Below the pieces are notes generated by a model. It was not told where the DNA came from. It saw nothing but the letters and a program-made list of their open reading frames with translations, and did not search any database. Shown here in pieces: positions 34,859 through 44,896 of a stretch of 64,000 nucleotides of DNA. A program made the position numbers and the translations under genes. Position 1 is the stretch's first letter; every line of letters begins with the position of its first letter. Source of the stretch: Sorghum bicolor (lineage: Eukaryota > Streptophyta > Magnoliopsida > Poales > Poaceae); the NCBI RefSeq assembly GCF_000003195.3, contig NC_012876.2, positions 59,328,407 through 59,392,406 of the forward strand. The letters are read 5' to 3'.

Positions 34859-35090
34859 GGCCTGGTTTAGTCCACGAAAATTTTTGGGTTCGCTACTGTA
34901 GTACTTTCGGCTTTATTTAGCAATTATTATTCAATTGTAGACTAATTAGGATAAAAAAGATTCGTCTCTCAAATTATAAGTAAACTGTGCAATTAGTTAT
35001 TTTTTTTATCTATATTTAATACTTCGTGCATACGCCGCAAGATTCGATGTGATGGGGAATCTTGAAAATTTTTGGAAACTAAACAAGACA
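34859..35090. mobile_element. MITE of the GGCCTTGTTTAG family
   Basis: It begins GGCCTGGTTTAGTCC and ends GGAAACTAAACAAGAC, with the internal ACTGTAGTACTTTCG phrase also present at 60438-60665. It is a degraded copy of a Tourist-like family very common in sorghum-type genomes. Confidence 0.65.
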
Positions 35091-35327
35091 TGATCATATT
35101 TCATGATGCATTGCCTGATCGTATTGAACCAAAAGCGTTTGTGGTTCCTTTAGCACTTTTTGTGGCTAGAAAAACATCTGCAATACTATCGATTTTTATT
35201 TTCTACCTTTATCCATTTGGCAAACGACAATAACCATATTTATCTGTGGCTAAATAAAACTTAGCGACAAATATCAAATATGGCTGGTAGCTGCTCAATA
35301 CTCAACGATTTTTTACTCTGCAGCTCA

Positions 35328-36202
35328 CCCCGAGCACGAAATACCGAAAACCAACAACCACACCGGATTTATCGAAACAAAAAAAAGGGTTCCCTACCCA
35401 GTTCTCAGAAATCGAATTTATCGAGATATATTTGGTTATGTACCTTGGCAAACCAAAGTACTGAACTAGTATCGGATATATCTACTAGCAATCTATCTAT
35501 AACTCTTATAAAGTTAAACCCCACTAGATGAATTCTCTTTTCATGCAAGGTGTCCACATCATTCCCCACTAAGTGACCCACTAAATATTTTATCTCTTCA
35601 TGCAAGATGTCCACATCATTCCCCACTAAGTCCATGTCATTCCATATTAATTATAAAAAAATAACCATGTCATCTATATCATGTGAAATACTTTAAATCT
35701 CAAATATTAGTTTTTGTTTTATTAGCTTAATAATTTTTCACTAGATCTAATACAATAAAATACATGCAAGTCAACTTCACATGTGTACATACATAATAGA
35801 CTAAATATCATATAGTAATGCTATGTATACAATGATTTAAATCCCGCGGCAACGCGCGGGGATTTCACCTAGTATGTAATATTATTGATGGGTTTATCAT
35901 AGACAACTATATTATGTATTTGTGTTAATCTGCTCCTATTGTATTGTGTCTTTGACACTGTTATTCTATACAAAACATGTTGAATTTTTGTTAAAATTGG
36001 CTATTAAACTTGATGTTATATGCTATTGTAATATGTTCAGTTCTTTCGGTAAATACCAGAAGCGAATCGAAAGAAGTGATATCGAATTAACTCATTATCA
36101 AGTTTATTTTAGAACCAATCAATACCAATCTTCTTAAAACTGAATTTATATAAGTACCGAGGAACCGAACCGATCGGTTTGGTATTACCGAACGCCTAGA
36201 GT
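35328..36202. mobile_element. hAT-like MITE (ACCGAA-rich), copy 1, split by a Helitron
   Basis: The left end CCCCGAGCACGAAATACCGAAAACC and the right end GGTATTACCGAACGCCTAGAG match the ends of the copy at 36695-37216. The interior shares "GATGTTATATG...TGTTC...TTTCGGTA" with it. The element is interrupted by a Helitron at 35481-35872. Confidence 0.6.
35481..35872 (+). mobile_element. Non-autonomous Helitron (392 bp)
   Basis: The 5' end is TCTACTAGC directly after A. The 3' end has a CCCGCGGCAACGCGCGGG hairpin (35843-35860), then GATTTCAC and CTAG followed by T at 35873. TC...CTAG ends, a GC hairpin about 8 bp before the terminus, and insertion between A and T are the defining Helitron features. 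Inside, a CATGCAAGGTGTCCACATCA-type unit is tandemly repeated (about 35540-35625). No RepHel gene is present. Confidence 0.85.
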
Positions 36203-36429
36203 GATCTGCAACATGACCTAACCCATAAGTTTTAGCATTGACTATAGAGAATCTCCTTTTGTAAGATTGGTTTTAAGTATGTTGTGCTCAATTGCCAATA
36301 CTATGGACTAAAAGATTGTGTTAGGATGTGTTTGGTTGGTTGTCACACGTGTCCCATTTGCTTTGCTCGCACAGGTGTGGCAATGCGGCACCTCGCCATG
36401 GTTCTCTAGTTGTGGCGGCATAATTTAGA
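36203..36429. other. Short intergenic stretch
   Basis: Sequence between transposable elements with no recognisable feature. Confidence 0.4.
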
Positions 36430-36654
36430 TCTCGTTTAGTTCCACTCAAAATTCAAAAAATTTTAAGATTCTATATCACATTGAATCTTACAGCACATAC
36501 ATAGAATATTAAATATAAATAATAAATAACTAATTACATGAATTATTTGTAATTTGCAAGATGAATCTTTTAAGTTTAGTTAGTCTATAATTAGATAATT
36601 TACTAATTAACAAATATAAACAGTGTCACTACTTAAAAACTTTTAAACAAGGCC
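36430..36654. mobile_element. MITE of the (G)GCCTTGTTTAG family
   Basis: It begins TCTCGTTTAGTTCC and ends TTTTAAACAAGGCC. Its AT-rich interior (ATTAAATATAAATAATAAATAACTAATTAC) is shared with the copy at 47094. It is a degraded Tourist-like copy. Confidence 0.6.
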
Positions 36655-36694
36655 TTCCTCCGCACTTTCGCGAGACTGTGGCCTCGGCGCCTAA

Positions 36695-37216
36695 CCCTGG
36701 GCACGAAATACCGAAAACCGAATCGAAAAATATCGAGAACCGAACCGAAAAATACCAAAACCGAATAATTCGGTTCGTGTTCGGTACCAGGTTCCCAGGT
36801 ACCGAATTTACTGAGGTACTTTCGGTACTGGGCCTCGATAAACCAAAATTACTGAACAGTACCGAATTAGCCTGCCAGCAGTCCATGTAATAGCTATATA
36901 TTATGTTGTGGACAACTATATATTATGTATTTGTGGACAATTATATATTATGTATTTGTGGCTTTCTATTTGTTTAATTTGACACTATTATTCTATATGG
37001 ATTCATGTAAAATTTTTGTCAAAATTTGCTACTCAACCTGATATTACATGTTGTTCGATACTTTCGGTATTTACCGGTACCGAACCGAAAATACCGAAAC
37101 CGAAATACCTCGGTACCAAGTTTTTCCAGGAACCAAACGGTATCGGCTTCCTTTGGTACCGAATTAGAGAAAGTACCGAAATACCGGATCGGTTCGGTAG
37201 TACCGAACGCCCAGGG
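36695..37216. mobile_element. hAT-like MITE (ACCGAA-rich), copy 2
   Basis: The termini CCCTGGGCACGAAATACCG and CGGTAGTACCGAACGCCCAGGG give an 8-bp perfect outer inverted repeat (CCCTGGGC/GCCCAGGG). The element is full of ACCGAA/TTCGGT repeats on both strands. No clean target duplication is visible. Confidence 0.65.
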
Positions 37217-37306
37217 TGACGCCCCAGCAGTAGGATCCTATGTTTGTTCTGGGTGCACATAACAATTGATCCTCACTCAGACACGGAGAACGAGGCACGG
37301 CCATAA

Positions 37307-37512
37307 GGGCACTCACAATGCAAGACTCTATCACAGAGTCCAAGACAATTAACTACGTATTATTTATGGTATTTTGCTGATGTGGCAGCATATTTATTGA
37401 AGAAAGAGGTAGAAAAAATAAGACTTCAAGTCTTATTTAGACTCCAAGTCCACATTGTTCGAGGTAATAAATAACTTTAGACTCTATGATAGAGTCTGCA
37501 TTGTGAGTGCCC
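37307..37512. mobile_element. Tourist-like MITE (GGGCACTC family)
   Basis: A 206-bp element with ends GGGCACTCACAATGC and GCATTGTGAGTGCCC, flanked by TAA (37304-37306, 37513-37515). It is intact. It sits only 146 bp upstream of the J-domain gene start codon, so it is probably part of that gene's promoter. Confidence 0.92.
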
Positions 37513-37658
37513 TAAAGCACCAGTGTATAGCAACAAAAATTACTGTACACACCCACAAGTCGTAACCCCACAAGTTCCCCGATCCATTCCCTCGCCCGAG
37601 TCAAATCCCCTGCCCCCCTCCCTGTGCGGTGCGCCTGTGCCCCTCCGCGGCGAGCCCC

Positions 37659-38987
37659 ATGGATCCTGCCGCCGCCAAGCGTCGGGAGGCGGAGCGGTTT
37701 ATGGGCATCGCCGAGAAGCTCCTGACGGCGCGCGACCTCGAGGGATGCAAGCAGTTCGTCGCGCAAGCCCTCTCCTTCGACCCCCGCACCCCGGGCGCCG
37801 ACGACCTCCTCGCCGCCGCCGATGCCCTCCTCGCCGACAAGCGTCGGCGCCTCCCGTCCGGGGCCCTAGATCCCTACGCCGTCCTTGGCCTCGACTCCGC
37901 CGTGCCGGCCTCCCGCGAGCCCGACGTCGTCCATTCCCAATACCGCCGCCTCTCCTTCCTGCTCAACCGCTCCCACCCCGACCGTCCCTGCTCGCTCGCC
38001 TTCGCCGACGCCGCCCGCCTCGTCGCCGACGCGTGGGCCTTCCTGTCGGATCCCCTCCGCAAAGCCTCCCTCGACTCCGACCTCGACGCTGCCGCCGCTG
38101 CAACTAACGCAGCTGCAGCCGCCAAAGCCGCTGCCGCCGCCGCAGCTCGTGTGCCCACCGCTCCCCATCCAGAGAAGCAGCATCAGCAGCAGCTGTCGCC
38201 GCCGCCGCCGCCTGCTCTGCAGCCACCGCAGACTGTGTCGGGCACGCCACCAAAGCGAGGGCGACCGCTGCGGGCTGCCAAAACGCCGGCGACGCCGCCT
38301 GTTCCGCAGCCACCGCAGACCGTGTCGGCCACGCCGCCAGCTCAACAACCACCGCAGACCATGTCGAGCACGCAGCCACCAAAGCGTGGCCGGCCACCGC
38401 GGGCTGCCAAAACGCCGCCTGAGACTGAAGGAAACCAGGAGGGGGAAGCTCTACAGGCGCCAGCGTTCTGGACGGTTTGTCCCTCCTGCTGCCGCTTACA
38501 CCAGTATGACCGCTCCTACGAGTCGCAAACGCTGCTCTGTCCCAGCTGCCGCCGGCCGTTTGTTGCCACGGCAATGTCCACGCCACCACCCATCGTGCCA
38601 GGCACAGACATGTACTACTGCTCCTGGGGGTTCTTCCCAATGGGATTCCCTGGTGGCCCTGCATTCGCTGCACCGCTCAATTCACCGCAGCACCAGGCGC
38701 CTGATGCCCTAGGATTTTATCCAATGGGGCCATACTTGCCATTGCCAGGCCCAAGCGGCATTGTGGAAGTGGAAGGCAATAAGGCAGTTGATGCTGGCAC
38801 TGTCATTCCTGTCACTCCAACAGTGGCAGTCGCATCGCCATCGCCAGCGCCAGCGCCAGCACCAGCACCATCGCCAGTGCTGACAGCGGCAACACCAGTG
38901 AAGTCATCACATGTGAAGGTTGGGGCAAAGAAGCGAGGGCGGCCTAAAGGCAGCAAGAACAAGAAAGTGGTGATTGAGATAAATTAG
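37659..38987 (+). CDS. J-domain protein with AT-hooks and a zinc ribbon
   Basis: An intronless frame of 442 residues starting at CCCCATGG, a good initiation context and the first ATG of the frame. A helical N-terminal region (1-65; AERFMGIAEKLL) precedes a J domain (about 71-138) with the HPD motif at 106-108, the part that stimulates Hsp70 ATPase. An Ala-rich and Gln/Pro-rich linker follows. Three AT-hook cores KRGRP lie at 199-203, 242-246 and 425-429. A CPSC...CPSC zinc ribbon (274-297; FWTVCPSC, LLCPSCRRPF) precedes a Gly/Phe/Pro-rich tail. This architecture matches the plant J-domain family with N-terminal AERFMGIAEKLL and a zinc ribbon; the AT-hooks suggest a DNA-bound nuclear co-chaperone. 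GC content is very high at the 5' end, as in many grass genes. The last AT-hook lies in a 93-bp tandem duplication. Confidence 0.9.
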   Translation: MDPAAAKRREAERFMGIAEKLLTARDLEGCKQFVAQALSFDPRTPGADDLLAAADALLADKRRRLPSGALDPYAVLGLDSAVPASREPDVVHSQYRRLSFLLNRSHPDRPCSLAFADAARLVADAWAFLSDPLRKASLDSDLDAAAAATNAAAAAKAAAAAAARVPTAPHPEKQHQQQLSPPPPPALQPPQTVSGTPPKRGRPLRAAKTPATPPVPQPPQTVSATPPAQQPPQTMSSTQPPKRGRPPRAAKTPPETEGNQEGEALQAPAFWTVCPSCCRLHQYDRSYESQTLLCPSCRRPFVATAMSTPPPIVPGTDMYYCSWGFFPMGFPGGPAFAAPLNSPQHQAPDALGFYPMGPYLPLPGPSGIVEVEGNKAVDAGTVIPVTPTVAVASPSPAPAPAPAPSPVLTAATPVKSSHVKVGAKKRGRPKGSKNKKVVIEIN

Positions 38988-39095
38988 GGCTATGGAATGG
39001 CGCATGTGAAGGTTGGGGCAAAGAAGCGAGGGCGGCCTGTTGGCAGCAAGAACAAGAAAGTGGTGATAAGATCGATTAGGGCTATGGCATGCCGA
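38910..39095 (+). repeat. 93-bp tandem duplication across the J-domain gene stop codon
   Basis: Unit 1 (38910-39002) encodes HVKVGAKKRGRP..., the stop codon and a few 3' bases. Unit 2 (39003-39095) repeats it with a few substitutions and a small indel. Since unit 1 already ends the frame, unit 2 is 3' UTR. Unit 2 still carries an in-register AT-hook-like coding pattern. Confidence 0.88.
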
Positions 39096-39885
39096 TCGCT
39101 GCACCATTTGACATCTGCATCTGTTGTAAACTACATTGTGTATGTGTTGGGAAGTTTTCTTGCTTGCAGATGACATGAGCCTTGTAAGATGGTTGAGCGT
39201 TGGTGCTTCACCTCGATAAGTTGGTCGAGAATCAGAGCTTCACCATTCATGAAATTTTGGTGACTAGGTTTTCCTCCTTACTTTCATTGCAAAGTTTACC
39301 GTAATGGTCAGTTCAGGTGATCAGTTTTAGCTTTTGTTCGTATCATCCCATTAGATGGGTGAGATGTTTCATGCTGTAGGGTGGCAGCTGCTCAGGTGTC
39401 CGTTATGCTATCTGCAACTTTTTAAGATTAGGAGATGGATAATAAGCTCTGTGAATGTACATTAATTAGAAACACTACAGTATGAAACTGTTGAAATTGG
39501 CAACTTTGCTTCGGCAATTTGGAATAGCTTTGCACACCTCCTGATTTCTCGCCTCCACGCGGGCACAGGCGCCGCCATTTGTCCTCCGCCTAATGTGCTT
39601 ATCCAGAGCGGATGTGGCCGGAGTCATTGCCGTGGCACATGGCACTAGTGACGGACGGAACAAGTGGTGGGCGCAGGCGTGAGGCGCTGGTAACGGCGGA
39701 GGGGATCTTATGCACTACGGATGACGGTCGTCTAGGCATGGTGGATCTACGGTGAGTGGCTCTGGCACGGTGGTCTCTGGCAGCCCAGCACCAGGCCTTT
39801 TCTTTTCGGTTCTGTAGAAATCATTGGTTTCTTGGCGTCCTCTGGTCAGTGTTGATCCATTTCTTCGTGCTTGTCTTGCCTTCAG
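39096..39885. other. Downstream flank and gene-free stretch
   Basis: The first few hundred bases are probably the 3' UTR of the J-domain gene. A GC-rich patch at 39540-39790 has no supported frame. Confidence 0.4.
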
Positions 39886-40611
39886 TGTGGATTCTTTAGC
39901 CCACAAACACTGGCATGATGCCATGACCTCAGGGCCTGTGGAGCTCAGCAAGCGCAACATGGGCAAGACACTGCTGTCCAGGACACAGGGCACCAAGGTA
40001 TGCCCGCTCATCTCCTGCTTGCTCTATCACTTGAGAATCATGCTGCTGCTACTGTACCATCTTGGTGTAAAAGGAAGGCCAAAGAAGTTTTCACTGGGTA
40101 CTTAGGCATGGGTTTCTAGCAATATCGGTAATTCAGCGTGCATGCATGTTTGATCAGTAGGAATCCTGTGATTTAGCTGTAGTTCCTTTTTTATGGTTGT
40201 CCTACACGAACTTGGCTTTGTAGAATTGTTTAGATTTGATCTTAATGTGGAACGTTCATAGGTTATATTTTTTGTGTAAGCATAAGTTATTTAAGCATTA
40301 CGATTGAACTGCTAGGCATTTAAATGAAGATCGTCCTGATGTCTTATGTATGATTATGCTTTTCTGATTCATTATTAGTAGGATTAACATAATTTGGTGA
40401 TGAGGGCTAAAAGCTTCATTTGTTTGGATTTTTTTCAGAATTTAATGTTTCATGCGCCGATCAGAGCTGCTTCTCATATGTAAGGAGGGAGTTTATCTCA
40501 ATTCTTCCTTTTGTTTTCAATTTTCTTCTAATGGTGTGAAGCACGAGTATTGATGTCTCCTTGGCTGATCTTGGGAATGATGGCGATCAAGCACATAGGA
40601 AGATCAAACAT
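39886..40611 (+). pseudogene. Ribosomal protein S3a (eS1) gene relic
   Basis: Two exon-like pieces separated by an intron-like stretch match cytosolic RPS3a. The first (39886-39997), after a TTCAG acceptor, reads VDSLAHKHWHD...NMGKTLLSRTQGTK and ends at a GTATGC donor. The second (about 40529-40611) reads NGVKHEY, then after a frameshift DVSLADLGNDGDQAHRKIK, and then loses similarity. The order and intron position fit the real gene, so it arose by DNA duplication rather than retrocopying. The start, the remaining two-thirds of the protein and the reading frame are gone. The intact family member is a core small-subunit ribosomal protein. Confidence 0.8.
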
Positions 40612-42685
40612 TTTTTATAGAGTTGTTTTGTTTCTCTTGGACGGTTCGGGGTACTTGCTTGTCATTCCATCAGTGTAGTAGTATTTCTGAATTTACTAAG
40701 TTGATGCAATACACCTATGGCCTTAAACTACTTGTGTGTGTGCTAGAGTTCTCCTGTCATGTGGAAGGTAAATTAATAATTGGTATTAATAAACATATTA
40801 AAATTTCAATTTGTGATATTATCAAATAGAGTTGTCAAAGTAGAACCTGTAATATTAATGGTTGGAAAGTTCTTTCAATAAAGTTGAATCAACTTTGGTC
40901 TTGGCTAGGGTCTATTCTAACTTTCTCTAAGTAAACAAACTAATTGGAAGATATGTACCAGGCTGAAGTGTCTGGTTTGACTCTCTAAATTCAGAATAAG
41001 TCTTGGTACCCCAGCTCAAAAATTTTCTGGGATTCGTTGAAAGCCTAGCAAAATGGCTGGTTCAATTGTCAAAATTTGCAATTTTGAGCCAATTTTAAGT
41101 ATTTCCAGCATTGTTACTTATGCAATTTATTGGGAAAAAGAAACTCAACTTTAATTAACGGGTTCATTATTTTTTGATGGCTGGTTGGTTTTGGCAAATA
41201 TGAAGCCATTTTTTTAAGGAGGTCACATGCAATCTATATGTTTTTTAGGCCATGTTGGTCCAACATTCTCTATGGTTTGGAAAATAGTTACCATTCTCGC
41301 ATGTAACTGTTATTTCAAGTGTCCCAGCCCATTTGGCCTCTAAATTAGCATTCGGTCTTTGTTGCTGATAAACATTCTTTTCATTGTAGTGTTAAGGAGC
41401 AAGGGAGGTGGATGCTATAAAAGAGGATGGAACTTGGAAACAAGGTCCAAAAATGGAAGGAAAATGTTGATGCGGTAACTAATGATTTTACAATAGTGAG
41501 ATCAAAGTAGTAGGTAATGGCATATACCTTATAAGAAGAGCATCAATAATAATTAGGCTATCATAATAGTGTTCATTTTATTATTATTTTTGTAAGTTGG
41601 GAAAACTATAGATTGATTATTGAGGGACAATGTACATGTACATATATAGGTGAGGATACGGCTTATGGAAAACACAAGCGACCTCCAGTATCCTTGCCTA
41701 ATACAACTCAATCTACTAGAGTTCCGGACTTGGAGTCCAATTACATCTCCACAACCCTAGCCGACCTCTATACGAGATCAGGCCAGCTGGGCATGAACCC
41801 ATAAGGCTGAAGCTAATGAAGCCTAAGGCCCATAACACAGCCCTGTCTAACAATTCTGAGGGTACCAAGTAAAGGCGGATGCGGGCCATTATTCGGCATT
41901 CTCTGTCCTTATCACCCCCATAGTGAGGGAACCATGGAAGGTGGACACGCTAAATTCCATGGAGGCTACCAGATTTATTTATTTATTTTATTGTTTTTCC
42001 CCTTTGCACTGATGTCGTGTATGTTTTTTGTTCTGCATGACTTACACCGGATCTGAAGCCATGGTGCTCAAAGTTCTTGGTGGCATGCACAAGATTGACT
42101 AATGCCAAAATGATGTTCATCTGTTGTGATTGAAATCTATAATTTTGATAAATTCAGCTAAAGAGATCTAATGATCTATTAGCGTAGGCTGCATGCATTA
42201 CATGGTAGTTTTGGCTTGGTTTCCACCATCTCAACGGCATTGCCAAAGAACATGCAAGATGTAAATGAATCAGGTAGAGAATAAATTTGCTTCATATATA
42301 TGACGTTATTTCTACATATATTGAGTTTGCTAAGTTGCTGCTGCCCCTCACACCAGGAGCTCAAGGCCCTAGGTGCTGATTTGGGTGGTAAATACTGGAT
42401 CCAAACCCTAGGTGAGTAACTGATGCTATTTTCACTGTTTTGTTTGCTATTGTTGTGTATAAAATTTTATCATGTTCATGTCTAATCCAACATGACCTCT
42501 GATCTTGGATTCAAACTCTAGGGAGTATGAAAATCCTGAAACACATTCATATTTTTTCTGATGTTTTTATTTGGTTCTTTCGTGGTTGGCCACATATTTT
42601 ATTGCATTTTCATAGCTTGTGTTCACCTTTACTACTTTCTCAGTAGCATGATTGCCATCTAGGTGGTTTTGGCTGTAATCATGTA
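40612..42685. other. Gene-free stretch
   Basis: No recognisable gene. A segment at about 41610-41850 (ACAATGTACATGTACATATATAGG...) resembles an LTR-type retrotransposon flank but cannot be bounded. I looked for further RPS3a exons here and found none. Confidence 0.4.
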
Positions 42686-43133
42686 CTCCCTCCGTACTCG
42701 AATTAGTTGACGTTTAGGACAGGATTGTGGTAACCAAGAAGTGAGTAATTAGGGGCTAGTTTTCCTGCTTTGCCCTTATTAAATAGCGCTGAGTGTTTCC
42801 TTTATAATAGTCTTATATAGCTGGACTGGTAAGATCTTCGTGTCCTGAAGCCAGCGGTTGCCGGTTTGATTCCTGCTGGATACACTATTTTTTGATTTCC
42901 CAAGCCATTTTGCGATGGAGCAATTAATCACTGTGTGAAGCAGTCGCGAGAGTAGTGAACCCGAGGCAGAGCGAGAGCGTTTGTGAACCCGAGGCAGCAA
43001 TTAATCACCGTGTGAAGCTGAGCCGTCACGAGGGGCGCTAGCGTCCATATCCGACTCTTGGCAGCACCAACGTCAATCTTTATGATTTTGGCCATCTCCT
43101 CCAGAACAACAGAAAATTCGAGTACGGAGGGAG
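42686..43133. mobile_element. Stowaway MITE with a tRNA-like internal segment
   Basis: The ends CTCCCTCCGTACTCGAATT and AATTCGAGTACGGAGGGAG are near-perfect inverted repeats, flanked by TA (42684-42685, 43134-43135). At 448 bp it is longer than usual. At 42818-42873 it carries TAGCTGGACTGG (A-box-like) and GGTTTGATTCC (B-box-like) 34 bp apart, in the order and spacing of a tRNA gene. A duplicated pair of phrases (CAATTAATCAC.GTGTGAAGC and GAACCCGAGGCAG) follows. Confidence 0.8.
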
Positions 43134-43344
43134 TAACTATGTTCTTGGCTTCTTGCTAATTGTTTTTGTTCAGGGTGATGGGTGGCCAACATATTAATTA
43201 CTGTAGCTTATTGCTTCTTTCTTAACGAGTTGTGATGCAATTGCCCAGTTTATATCAACATACCACTTTTGGTTGTTGCAGAGTTGTGTTAAAAGTGACA
43301 AAGCTTTTTTGATACTCTATAGAGGATATCATGTCTGTAGGGCA

Positions 43345-43556
43345 GCGTGAAGCTCTCCAAATTTTCTAGTAAGTTCAAGGCAACCAAAATGGTTGCCGTG
43401 GTTTCCCTTAGCTTGTGCACATGTAATAATTGTTATTAGACGTGCGGCGTGAAGCGCGCCAAATTTTCTAGTTGAAATAAAGTTCAAAGCAACCAAAATG
43501 GTTGCCGTAGTTTTCCTTAGATTGCGCACATGTAATAATTGTTAGACATGCGTCAG
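43345..43556. repeat. Tandem duplication of about 102-110 bp
   Basis: Two units begin GCGTGAAGC at 43345 and 43447. Both contain CCAAATTTTCTAG, GCAACCAAAATGGTTGCCGT and CACATGTAATAATTGTTA. They differ by roughly ten substitutions and a small indel. There is no coding content. Confidence 0.8.
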
Positions 43557-43797
43557 AAACTCTGTTCTATTGTGTGGTCTGAACTCTGAAGGACCTGTAA
43601 TTTGCATTTCTCAGAAGTGGCATGTACACGCGGTAAGCATGGTGGATGCTGTTTTTGGTTTAAGCTTGCCTTTTTTTCTCTCTTGCGCCAGACTCATCGT
43701 CCTCTTTGCTTCAGTGGCCTCACCGGCACCTGAGGGCAGCCCTCATCAAAAGTTAGCTGCCATATAGATAAAAAAAGGCGAATTTTGGATAAATGTG

Positions 43798-44030
43798 GCT
43801 CTGTTTGGTTACTCTTGATTTTTTTTATCAGCCATCATATCGAATGTTTTGACATATGCATAGAGTACTAAATATATATTATTTACAAAATAAAGGCATA
43901 GCTAGAGGATAATTCACAAGACAAATCTTTTGAGCCTAATTAGTCCATGATTGAATACTAATTGTCAAATAAAATGAAAATGCTACCATGTCTGTAAAAT
44001 TTTATCACCTCTAACTAAGTACCCCTAATT
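43798..44030. mobile_element. Degraded MITE of the (GCCTTG)TTTAG type
   Basis: GCTCTGTTTGGTTACTC at the left and the internal phrases TGACATATGCATAGAGTACTAAATATA and CAAATCTTTTGAGCCTAATTAGTCCATGATT are typical of this abundant grass family. The right end is lost in ACCTCTAACTAAGTACCCC. Confidence 0.5.
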
Positions 44031-44180
44031 GGTCAGATTACACCGGCTTTGTAGAGACACACCGCAATGAGAGTTTGCCGCCGCCTTTTCTTTTGCAGCT
44101 AGGTCTTCCATGGCCGGCGATTTTGCTGTTCGTTTTTCTAAAGCAGGCCGCGGAGCTCACGCTGCACGGCGTCATAGAGG

Positions 44181-44378
44181 GAGACGAGGAAGTCCGTTGC
44201 GTCGGGACCGTTGAAGCTGTCGATATGGCGACAAGCACCCAGCCCGCTCCTAGGTAGGGATGGCAATGGGTAATTACCCGAGACGAGGAAGTCCGTTGCG
44301 TCGGGACCGTTGAAGCTGTCGATATGGCGACAAGCACCCAGCCCGCTCCTAGGTAGGGATGGCAATGGGTAATTACCC
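44181..44378. repeat. 99-bp tandem duplication including a transposon end
   Basis: Two units (44181-44279, 44280-44378) begin GAGACGAGGAAGTCCG. Each ends with the first 26 bases or so of the hAT-type MITE at 44354 (TAGGGATGGCAATGGG...). The minus strand reads LGACRHIDSFNGPDATDFLVS in both units and continues LYDAVQRELRGLL to a stop near 44140, so an unidentified coding fragment may underlie it. Confidence 0.8.
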
Positions 44379-44888
44379 GCTGGGTATGTGTTATCCATAT
44401 TTTTATCCACGAGAAAGTATTTTACTCGCTAATTTACCCATACCTGTGTACGGGTAAGAGTTTTTTCCCCCATACCCTTATCCATGCGGGTAACGGGTAA
44501 CCCATGGGTTATCTTTACCCATGATTTTAAGAATATTTGCTATTGAAAAAATACATGTTTTAATATATCAGGCTCCCAAATTTAGCCAAAATATCATAAA
44601 TCATTAATAAACTCTTCAAATATACAAGCTACATGAACTCACAATCAAATGATTAATGGATAAATCCATCATTACTAGATAACAAGTCATAAAATCCACA
44701 AATTCTATGATTTTAGTATAATTTATCGGGTTCAATTTACCCATGGGTTAACGGGTATGGACAATACAGTCTCATACCTTTACTTGCTTTACCCGTTGGG
44801 TAAAGCTTTTTTCCCATAGCCATACCCTTACCCTAATGAGGTAATTACCCATCGGGTTTCGGGTTTTGAGTAAAAATTGCCATCTTTA
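44354..44888. mobile_element. hAT-type MITE
   Basis: The termini TAGGGATGGCAAT and ATTGCCATCTTTA are flanked by the 8-bp duplication CTCCTAGG (44346-44353, 44889-44896). The interior is filled with TACCCA/TGGGTA repeats on both strands. There is no transposase. TIR form and 8-bp duplication fit the hAT superfamily. Confidence 0.88.
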
Positions 44889-44896
44889 CTCCTAGG

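Noticed and set aside
37866..38712. Several long frames on both strands over the J-domain gene
   Set aside because: They are GC-rich shadows of the 37659-38987 coding frame. Only that frame has recognisable domains.
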